Below are positions 1 to 5,087 of a stretch of 5,087 bases of DNA, one piece after another. The translations under genes were made by a program, and so were the position numbers. Position 1 is the stretch's first letter. The number at the start of each line of letters is the position of its first letter. This DNA is from Deltaproteobacteria bacterium (GTDB taxonomy: Bacteria; Desulfobacterota; DSM-4660; Desulfatiglandales; HGW-15): assembly GCA_021737245.1 (NCBI GenBank), contig JAIPEI010000293.1:1-5087 (forward strand), written 5' to 3'. Below the pieces are notes generated by a model. The model was not told the DNA's origin. It made no database searches and saw only the letters and a program-made list of their open reading frames with translations.

Positions 1-1256
1 CGCTCGAGGTCTTTCGCGCCCTGCAGCTCTTTGACGTCTATCACTCGTTCTGGTTCCGCATTTTGATCTCCACCCTCGCCCTGAACCTGATCGTGTGCAG
101 CCTGGACCGCCTGCCGGCCACACTGCGGGTTTTCCGCTCCGTGCCGAAACCGGACAGGAAGAAGCCGTTCGAGGACGCGCTCTCCGATCACCGTTTTCAC
201 ACCGGTCGTCCCCCGGCCGAGCCCGCCCATATCGCGGAGCGGCTGTTTCGAAAAAGCCACAGGAAGACAACCCGGAAAGAGAGTCAATCCGGGGTCTTCC
301 TGCATGGAGAACGCGGGCGCTTCTCTCTATTTGCGGTCTATCTCGTCCACCTGAGCGTTCTGCTCATCCTGGCGGGTTCCATTGTGGGCTCGCTCCTGGG
401 TTTCGAGGCCTTCGTCAACATCCCCGAGGGCGAAAGCGTGGACACGGTTCACCTGCGGGACTCCCGATCGCCGAAGCCGCTCGGGTTCCGCATCGAGTGT
501 GTCGATTTCGATGTCTCGTTCTACGAAAACGGCACCCCCAAGGAGTTCCGCTCGGAGCTTCGCTTCGTCGGCGGCGAGAACACGGAGGAGACCACCCTTC
601 GGGTCAACCACCCCTTCACCTTTCAAGGGATCCGCTTCTACCAGGCAAGCTACGGTTCGATTCCCGGAAAAGCGGTGGACCTCCTGGTTCGACAGGGGAA
701 GCCGCCGGGGGCGGAGACCGGCGTAAAAGCAAACCTTGGGGAGAGATACCCCTTGCCCGGAGGCGAAGGACATTTCGTGGTCGAGGACATTCGGGATGAT
801 TTCATGCGCATGGGCATGGGCCCGGCGGTTCGCATCGCAGTCCACCCGGCCGATGGGGAGGGCCTCGAGTTCTGGGTGTTCCTTCACCCGGAACGGGTGG
901 CTTCGCGGTTTTCCGAGAGCTTCAAGACGTTCCCCAAGCTCAACCCGTCGGCCTTCGAGCCTTACACATTCCTGCTCGAGGACGTTGAAAACCGCTACTA
1001 CACAGGCTTACAGGTCAATCGGGACCCGGGTGTGCCTTTCGTCTGGGCCGGTTTCTTCCTCATTGTGGCCGGTCTCTTTGCGGCCTTTTTCATGTCCCAC
1101 CGCAGGGTGTGGATCCGTATCGAGGACTCCGGTGACGGCGCTGTTGTGCGTATGGCCGGGAGGACGAACAAAAACGCCGTGGGGGCTGAGCGCGAGATGA
1201 CCCAGCTCACATCAAGGCTTCGAGAGCACCTCGGTGCCCGGGGACGGACAGTATGA
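1..1256 (+). CDS. resB: Cytochrome c biogenesis protein ResB (CcsB/Ccs1 family), 5'-truncated by the window edge
   Basis: ResB is the integral-membrane partner of CcsA/ResC in System II cytochrome c maturation, where the pair moves haem across the membrane and attaches it to apocytochrome CXXCH motifs. The reading frame is open from base 3 (417 visible residues), and its first visible residues already match the family motif LFDVYHSFWF (27-56). The TTG at 63 therefore falls inside the conserved second membrane segment and is not the start. The real start and the first membrane helix lie to the left. Visible order: membrane segment about 48-110; basic cytoplasmic loop; membrane segment about 327-401 with a conserved-looking His (348-350, VHLSVLLILAG); large periplasmic domain with VNHPFTFQGIRFYQASYG (603-656); YYTGLQVNRDPGVP (996-1037); final membrane segment about 1035-1097; short cytoplasmic tail. 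The His at 42-44 and the one at 348-350 are candidates for the transmembrane haem ligand. Family identity is firm. Confidence 0.95.
   Translation, partial: LEVFRALQLFDVYHSFWFRILISTLALNLIVCSLDRLPATLRVFRSVPKPDRKKPFEDALSDHRFHTGRPPAEPAHIAERLFRKSHRKTTRKESQSGVFLHGERGRFSLFAVYLVHLSVLLILAGSIVGSLLGFEAFVNIPEGESVDTVHLRDSRSPKPLGFRIECVDFDVSFYENGTPKEFRSELRFVGGENTEETTLRVNHPFTFQGIRFYQASYGSIPGKAVDLLVRQGKPPGAETGVKANLGERYPLPGGEGHFVVEDIRDDFMRMGMGPAVRIAVHPADGEGLEFWVFLHPERVASRFSESFKTFPKLNPSAFEPYTFLLEDVENRYYTGLQVNRDPGVPFVWAGFFLIVAGLFAAFFMSHRRVWIRIEDSGDGAVVRMAGRTNKNAVGAEREMTQLTSRLREHLGARGRTV
1240..1248 (+). promoter_or_regulatory. Ribosome binding site of ccsB inside the resB 3' end
   Basis: The purine-rich run GGGGACGGA lies 4-8 bases before the ATG at 1253 and is inside the last codons of resB. 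With the ATGA stop/start overlap (ATG 1253-1255, TGA 1254-1256), it fixes the ccsB start and suggests translational coupling, which would keep the two subunits in proportion. Confidence 0.6.
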
Positions 1257-2095
1257 TCAACACCGTAATACTCGGCTACGTCACATTCGGCTACTTCGCC
1301 GCCTTTCTGGCCTACCTCTGCATGATGGTCATGGACCGCCACATTCTCGGCCGGGTCGCCACGGTGGTCACCCTGGCGACACTCGGAACCCACACCTTCG
1401 CGATCATCCTGCGCTGGGTCGAATCCTATCAGCTCGGCATCGGTCACGCACCCATGTCCAACCTCTACGAGTCTCTGATTTTCTTCGCGTGGACCATCGT
1501 CCTCCTCTACATGCTGATCGAATGGCGGACGCGGAACCGCAGCATCGGCGCATTCGCAACGCCACTGGCCTTTCTCGCCATGGCCTACGCCTCCTACTCG
1601 CCCAACATATCCGAACGCATTCAACCTCTCGTGCCCGCGCTCAAGAGCAACTGGCTCATCGCTCACGTGATCACCTGCTTTTTCGGGTACGCGGCCTTCG
1701 GCATCGCGTTCGGATTGAGTATCATGTATTTGCTGAAACACCGGCAACCCGCTGAAGGAAAGAGCACATTCCTGCGGCTGATTCCCCGCCCGCACCTCCT
1801 CGATGAGCTCAACTACCAGATGATTCTCATCGGATTCCTCCTCCTGACTCTGGGCATCATCACCGGATCCGTCTGGGCGCACTCGGCGTGGGGCAGCTAC
1901 TGGAGCTGGGATCCGAAGGAGACGTGGTCTCTCATCACCTGGCTCGTGTATGCCGCTCTTCTCCACTCCCGGCTCATTCGCGGCTGGCACGGAAAACGAA
2001 TCGCAGTGCTTTCGATCATCGGTTTCGCCTGTGTCCTGTTCACCTACTTCGGGGTGAACTACCTGGCCGGACTTCACAGCTACGCCAAGGCATAA
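1253..2095 (+). CDS. ccsB: Cytochrome c biogenesis protein CcsB (CcsA/ResC-type haem-handling subunit)
   Basis: This 280-residue polytopic membrane protein is the haem-handling subunit of the System II cytochrome c synthetase and works with ResB, encoded just upstream. It has about eight hydrophobic segments (near residues 5-26, 33-55, 70-90, 98-114, 134-160, 189-209, 221-239 and 249-268). The diagnostic tryptophan-rich WWD motif is intact at residues 208-225 (WAHSAWGSYWSWDPKETW), the periplasmic haem-binding surface of this superfamily. The histidines expected to flank it are present: H138 (WLIAHV) before it and H275 (GLHSYA) after it. H238 (LLHSR) fits the conserved membrane His. The N-terminal motif GHAPMSNLYESLIF (64-77) is also typical. 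Length is normal and the start is set by the ATGA overlap and a good ribosome binding site. Naming differs between groups (ccsA, ccsB, resC); the family does not. No thioredoxin-like partner (ResA/CcdA) is in the window. Confidence 0.95.
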   Translation: MINTVILGYVTFGYFAAFLAYLCMMVMDRHILGRVATVVTLATLGTHTFAIILRWVESYQLGIGHAPMSNLYESLIFFAWTIVLLYMLIEWRTRNRSIGAFATPLAFLAMAYASYSPNISERIQPLVPALKSNWLIAHVITCFFGYAAFGIAFGLSIMYLLKHRQPAEGKSTFLRLIPRPHLLDELNYQMILIGFLLLTLGIITGSVWAHSAWGSYWSWDPKETWSLITWLVYAALLHSRLIRGWHGKRIAVLSIIGFACVLFTYFGVNYLAGLHSYAKA

Positions 2096-2127
2096 TGCCG
2101 GCTTCAACGGCCGGCTGAGAGCCGGCA
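2096..2127. terminator. GC-rich inverted repeat directly after ccsB (possible terminator or 3' mRNA structure)
   Basis: TGCCGGCT (2096-2103) is the exact reverse complement of AGCCGGCA (2120-2127). Between them lies a third GCCGGC (2110-2115). An alternative 7-bp stem, GCCGGCT 2110-2116 with AGCCGGC 2120-2126, closes a 3-base GAG loop. The structure begins at the first base after the ccsB stop codon. No U-run follows, so it is not a textbook intrinsic terminator. It could instead be an mRNA-stabilising end or part of a Rho-dependent boundary. Confidence 0.4.
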
Positions 2128-2144
2128 GCCCAAGGCAAACCCAA

Positions 2145-2164
2145 ACGCCGGACCCGACCGGCGT
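2145..2164. other. Second inverted repeat in the ccsB downstream gap
   Basis: ACGCCGG (2145-2151) pairs perfectly with CCGGCGT (2158-2164) across a 6-base loop. It is the middle of three hairpin candidates in the 143-base gap between ccsB and the next gene. No T-run follows. The role is unknown. Confidence 0.4.
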
Positions 2165-2172
2165 CGCCGGGC

Positions 2173-2206
2173 GGACGGGACCCCGTAGAGATCCCGGATC
2201 CCGTCC
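2173..2206. terminator. Third inverted repeat, with a tandem 7-base repeat in its 3' arm
   Basis: GGACGGGA (2173-2180) pairs perfectly with TCCCGTCC (2199-2206) over an 18-base loop, followed by only CTTTACA. The 3' side holds a tandem repeat, GATCCCG at 2190-2196 and 2197-2203. CGGGA (2176-2180) can therefore pair with either copy, giving two mutually exclusive stems. A weak intrinsic terminator is possible. The long loop and short T-run keep confidence low. Confidence 0.35.
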
Positions 2207-2238
2207 CTTTACAAGCCCAGGGCCAACTGGTAGGTTTT

Positions 2239-3792
2239 GTGGGTTCCGATGCCGATGATTTCGAAAACGTCTCCCCCGCCCCCGGCAACCGGGGGTCGTC
2301 CAACCCAAACGGGAACGCCGTGGAAAAAGTTGCACAGAGCAGCGAAAACCTTCTCGAATCCCGCCTGAAAGAGGCCAAGGTCTACAGCTCCATGGGACTC
2401 TTCGAGGAGTCCCGGGACGTGTACACGCGCATTCTGGTGGAGTTCCCCGACATCCCTTCCCACAGCAGGGCCCGCATACAGGAACAGATCGATCAAATCG
2501 AAGCCGAGATCGCCGAGCGAAACGGCGATGACTCCGAGGCGAGCCTGTCCACCGAGGAGCTCTCCTTCATTCGCCGGGAGTTCTCGGACGGCGAGGACGC
2601 GGAGGACGTTCTCGGCCGGGGCAAGGCGTTCATGGAAACCGGCCAGAACAGTGAAGCCCTCGAGGAGTTTCGGAAGCTCCTGGGGATCGACTTTCCCGTG
2701 GATCGGCTTCTCGGGACCCTGGTGGAATGCGTTCTTCGTCTCTGCGGCCCGGAGGAGGCGCCGGCTCGACTGGAGAAGCTGCTCACCGAGTCGTCGCTCG
2801 GCAAACGTGAAAGGGCCCGGCTCAAGTTCAAGCTGGGGGTGGAGCTGGAAAATCGGGGCCGTCTCCAGGCCGCCATCGACCTTTACCGGGCGGCGAGGGG
2901 CATCATTCCTGAAGATCTCAACATGCGTTCCGCCCTGGACGCCAAGATCGCGGGCCTCTCGACGGGCTCACGCTACGCCTACCTCCTGAACCAGGGGTGG
3001 ATCTCGCAGCAGGACCTTGCGGAGGCCGAAGCCCGGGCCAAAAAAGCAGGATCGAGCGTCGAAGCCGTGCTCATGGACGTCTTCGGCATTGGAAAGGAAG
3101 AGATAGGACGGTCCTTGTCGGTGTACTATGGACTCCCCTTCAGGACGTACGATCCCAACACCACGGTCCCCATTGATCTCTTCACCCGGCTCGATCGCGC
3201 CTCGCTGAGCCTGGAGGCCTGGGTCCCCATCAGCACCTACGAACGGGAAGCCGACGTCCTGATGGAAGCCCCGGACGACGACGACAGGATCCGGCGAATC
3301 CAGGAGCTGCTGAACATGGACTCGCTGACGCTGGCCGTCGGCGTTCGGGAAGACATCCAGGCCTATATAGACCGGTTCTTCCAGGCCGTGGATCTCGCCG
3401 AGAAGGCGGCCCAGGTGAGGGAGGCCACGCCGGCCGGGGATCGGAAGACGCGAAAGGAAAGACGGTATGTCCCCAGCATCCCCGATTTTTCCTACGTGGA
3501 GTTTTGCATGGAAGGGGATCGGCAAGAGGCCCTGATCCGTCATCTCGAGGTGCTGAACGTATCGGAGCACGGCATCGGGCTTCTCCTGCGCAAGGAGGAT
3601 GAAGACCTCGCGGACACCCTGCAACCGGGTTCGCTGATTCCCGACATGACGTTTTACGCCACATGGACCCTGATCCGGGCGGACGCCACGGTTCGCCACA
3701 TCACCCCGATTACGACCGGTCAGCACAAGGGCCATTACCTTTTGGGCGTGCAATCGAAAGAGATCATCGAGAGCTCCAAGGTGCCCTATTGA
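2239..3792 (+). CDS. TPR / GspE-N (MshEN-like) / PilZ domain protein, probable cyclic-di-GMP effector
   Basis: This predicted cytoplasmic protein has 517 residues from GTG 2239, with no signal peptide or membrane helix seen. Domains in order: a low-complexity, probably disordered head (1-28); TPR-like helix pairs (about 42-70, 126-150, 155-185, 190-224; for example AKVYSSMGLFEESRDVYTRI and GRGKAFMETGQNSEALEEF); a region resembling the N-terminal domain of GspE/PilB/MshE ATPases (about 244-381, with YYGLPF at 296-301, WVPI at 328-331 and EAP at 343-345); and a C-terminal PilZ domain (about 403-512). PilZ cyclic-di-GMP contacts are present: RKERR (405-409, RxxxR) and NVSEHG (440-445, NxSxxG). 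No Walker A/B ATPase follows the GspE-N-like part, so it is not a secretion ATPase. Its MshEN-type RLG positions are degenerate (S-R-Y near 244-246 and S-S-V near 272-274), so ligand binding there is uncertain. GTG 2320 (V28) is an alternative start, preceded by GGGA. The role is inferred: a second-messenger adaptor, perhaps for pili, secretion or motility. Confidence 0.85.
   Translation: MGSDADDFENVSPAPGNRGSSNPNGNAVEKVAQSSENLLESRLKEAKVYSSMGLFEESRDVYTRILVEFPDIPSHSRARIQEQIDQIEAEIAERNGDDSEASLSTEELSFIRREFSDGEDAEDVLGRGKAFMETGQNSEALEEFRKLLGIDFPVDRLLGTLVECVLRLCGPEEAPARLEKLLTESSLGKRERARLKFKLGVELENRGRLQAAIDLYRAARGIIPEDLNMRSALDAKIAGLSTGSRYAYLLNQGWISQQDLAEAEARAKKAGSSVEAVLMDVFGIGKEEIGRSLSVYYGLPFRTYDPNTTVPIDLFTRLDRASLSLEAWVPISTYEREADVLMEAPDDDDRIRRIQELLNMDSLTLAVGVREDIQAYIDRFFQAVDLAEKAAQVREATPAGDRKTRKERRYVPSIPDFSYVEFCMEGDRQEALIRHLEVLNVSEHGIGLLLRKEDEDLADTLQPGSLIPDMTFYATWTLIRADATVRHITPITTGQHKGHYLLGVQSKEIIESSKVPY
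2279..2295. other. Strong hairpin candidate near the start of the PilZ-protein gene
   Basis: CCCCCGG (2279-2285) pairs perfectly with CCGGGGG (2289-2295) over a 3-base CAA loop. It lies between the two candidate start codons (GTG 2239 and GTG 2320). If 2320 is the true start, the hairpin is in the untranslated leader, 16 bases before the GGGA (2311-2314), and could influence translation or be a terminator arm. If 2239 is correct, it encodes part of the disordered head. Confidence 0.4.
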
Positions 3793-3824
3793 GGCCGGCC
3801 CCGCCGCCCCGCAAACCGAACAGC

Positions 3825-3830
3825 AGAGGG
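3825..3830 (+). promoter_or_regulatory. Ribosome binding site of the PLP-enzyme gene
   Basis: AGAGGG lies 7 bases before the ATG at 3838. It favours that start over the in-frame ATG at 3859 (residue 8), which has no comparable purine run at suitable spacing. The 45-base gap before the gene shows no promoter I can recognise, so the enzyme is probably read from a transcript that includes the upstream gene. Confidence 0.65.
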
Positions 3831-3837
3831 ATTTCCC

Positions 3838-5004
3838 ATGGCGACCCGATCCAGACGGATGGAAACCAAGCTGATCCACGAGGGCGAACCGAGCCCCCGA
3901 ATCGAGGGTGCGGTCAGCATCCCGATCTTTCAATCCTCGACCTTCGAGTACGCGGGGCAGGACAGCTATCATGACCTCCGCTACATTCGGCTCAACAACA
4001 CACCGAACCATGCGGCGCTCCACCGGAAGCTGGCGGCCCTCGAGAACGGAGAAGCGGCCCTGGTCACCGCGAGCGGAATGGCCGCCATTTCAACGGTCCT
4101 CCTGACGCTCCTCTCCCCGGGCGACCACCTCCTGGCCCAGGACTGCCTTTACGGAGGCACGCACGATCTGCTCAAAGGGGATCTGGCCGGTCTGGGCATG
4201 GAGTTCAGCGTGCTGGACGGAACGGCTCCCCGGACCTGGGAAGCCGCCCTCAGGCCGGAGACCCGCGTGCTGTACATGGAGACCGTCACGAATCCACTCC
4301 TTCAGGTCGCGGACCTGGAGGCTGCGGCCGCCTTCGCCCGGGAGCACGGGCTGGTCTCCGTGATCGACAACACCTTTGCGAGCCCCGTCAACTTCCGCCC
4401 GCTGGACTGGGGATTCGATCTCTCCATCCACAGCTGCACCAAGTACCTGAACGGGCACTCGGACATCGTGGCCGGGGCTGTGATCGGCAAGGCGGACGCC
4501 ATCGAAAGGATCACCCACAAGCTGAACCACCTTGGGGGCTCGCTGGATCCCCACGCCTGTTTCCTGCTTCATCGGGGCCTCAAGACCCTCTCCGTTCGTC
4601 TCCGGCACCAGAACGAAAGCGCACTGGCCGTCGCAGGCTATCTGCAGAAGCACCCCGGCGTCAGGCGCGTTCACTACCCCGGGCTGGAGAGCCACCCGGA
4701 CCACGCCAGGGCCCGCCGCCTCCTGGACGGATTCGGGGGCATGCTGAGCTTCGAGATCGAGGGCGGTGTGGAGCAGGCGGACGCCTTCATCGAAAACACC
4801 ACGCTTCCCATCAGCGCGCCCAGCCTCGGCGGCGTGGAGACCCTGATCACCCGGCCCGCCACCACCTCCCATGCCGGGCTGTCTCCAAAGGACCGGGAGG
4901 CCATGGGCATCTCGGACTCCCTCATCCGCCTCTCGGTCGGGCTGGAGCATCCGGATGATCTGATCGAAGATTTCGAGCAGGCCCTGAGCAGGGGACGTTC
5001 TTAA
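3838..5004 (+). CDS. PLP-dependent Cys/Met-metabolism (trans-sulfuration family) enzyme
   Basis: This 388-residue cytosolic enzyme has the normal length for the cystathionine gamma-synthase / cystathionine lyase / O-acylhomoserine sulfhydrylase family, whose members act as PLP-dependent tetramers in sulfur amino acid metabolism. Key elements are intact: YIR (49-51, phosphate contact from the neighbouring subunit), SGMAAI (79-84), YGGT with Y105 stacking on the cofactor, IDNT with D177 at the pyridine nitrogen, TKYLNGHSDIVAG with K202 as the Schiff-base lysine, SLGGVETLITRPATTSHAGL (329-348), and R364 in IRLSVGLE for the substrate carboxylate. G107 takes the place of the cysteine that marks classical methionine gamma-lyases. 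The usual NPT after YxR is replaced by NNTPNH (53-58), so this is a divergent subgroup and the exact reaction cannot be assigned. No other methionine or cysteine gene is in the window. Confidence 0.93.
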   Translation: MATRSRRMETKLIHEGEPSPRIEGAVSIPIFQSSTFEYAGQDSYHDLRYIRLNNTPNHAALHRKLAALENGEAALVTASGMAAISTVLLTLLSPGDHLLAQDCLYGGTHDLLKGDLAGLGMEFSVLDGTAPRTWEAALRPETRVLYMETVTNPLLQVADLEAAAAFAREHGLVSVIDNTFASPVNFRPLDWGFDLSIHSCTKYLNGHSDIVAGAVIGKADAIERITHKLNHLGGSLDPHACFLLHRGLKTLSVRLRHQNESALAVAGYLQKHPGVRRVHYPGLESHPDHARARRLLDGFGGMLSFEIEGGVEQADAFIENTTLPISAPSLGGVETLITRPATTSHAGLSPKDREAMGISDSLIRLSVGLEHPDDLIEDFEQALSRGRS

Positions 5005-5087
5005 ATAATTCAATAACTCTGCGTGCATCCCCAGGGAAGATAACCCTCATTGCTCAATACCCTGGTCGCCGAGACATGGCATGAGTT
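5005..5087. other. Intergenic tail, AT-richer, no supported gene
   Basis: Base composition shifts abruptly after the stop codon (AATAATTCAATAACT at 5005-5019). CCAGGG (5031-5036) and CCCTGG (5060-5065) form a weak 6-bp inverted repeat with a 23-base loop and no T-run, so I do not call it a terminator. ATG 5076 meets TGA at once. ATG 5081 runs off the window and cannot be judged. Confidence 0.5.

Noticed and set aside
63..65. TTG as the resB start codon
   Set aside because: The frame is open to the left edge and the preceding residues match a conserved ResB motif, so the start is outside the window.
2096..2320. Cyclic-di-GMP (GEMM-type) riboswitch upstream of the PilZ-protein gene
   Set aside because: The characteristic conserved GEMM core segments are not visible; only simple inverted repeats are present.
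998..2335. 445-codon open frame on the - strand
   Set aside because: It lies antisense to resB and ccsB, both clearly real by family motifs. Its translation is rich in Arg, Gly, Pro and Asp without recognisable domains, as expected for shadow frames in GC-rich DNA.
3793..3837. SAM riboswitch or other leader control of the PLP-enzyme gene
   Set aside because: The gap is only 45 bases, too short for known SAM riboswitch aptamers, and contains only a GC-rich run plus the ribosome binding site.
2968..4023. 351-codon open frame on the - strand
   Set aside because: It is antisense across the PilZ-protein gene and the start of the PLP-enzyme gene, with no recognisable motif and a composition typical of a shadow frame.
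4090..5028. 312-codon open frame on the - strand
   Set aside because: It is antisense to the PLP enzyme, whose catalytic motifs prove the + strand frame; no independent support.
5031..5065. Intrinsic terminator after the PLP-enzyme gene
   Set aside because: The stem is only 6 bp with a 23-base loop and no T-run follows.

Overview
The window is GC-rich, densely coded DNA with every supported gene on the + strand. The cytochrome c maturation pair is System II (ResB/CcsB type). A large multidomain protein follows, with TPR-like repeats, a type II secretion/type IV pilus ATPase N-terminal-like domain and a PilZ domain. Together these suggest a Gram-negative bacterium, most plausibly a deltaproteobacterial (Desulfobacterota-type) lineage. 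That placement is inferred from protein style and gene content; no marker gene in the window proves it.

Layout: (1) 1-1256 is the 3' part of resB, whose start lies left of the window. (2) 1253-2095 is ccsB (ResC/CcsA-type), overlapping resB by four bases (ATGA). These two membrane proteins form the haem-delivery and cytochrome c synthetase complex. (3) 2096-2238 is a non-coding gap with three successive GC-rich inverted repeats, probably a transcription boundary or mRNA 3'-end structure. (4) 2239-3792 is the TPR / GspE-N (MshEN-like) / PilZ protein, a probable cyclic-di-GMP effector. Its start is ambiguous (GTG 2239 or GTG 2320) and a strong hairpin lies between the two candidates. (5) 3838-5004 is a PLP-dependent Cys/Met-metabolism (trans-sulfuration family) enzyme with a clear ribosome binding site, 45 bases after the previous stop. 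(6) 5005-5087 is an AT-richer intergenic tail with no supported gene.

The first two genes form one functional unit. The PilZ-type protein and the PLP enzyme are close enough for co-transcription but have no obvious shared function. The item most worth following up is the domain combination of the 2239-3792 gene, which joins two domain types that can each bind cyclic-di-GMP on a TPR scaffold and lacks any ATPase. I saw no mobile element, CRISPR array, tRNA, rRNA or recognisable riboswitch.
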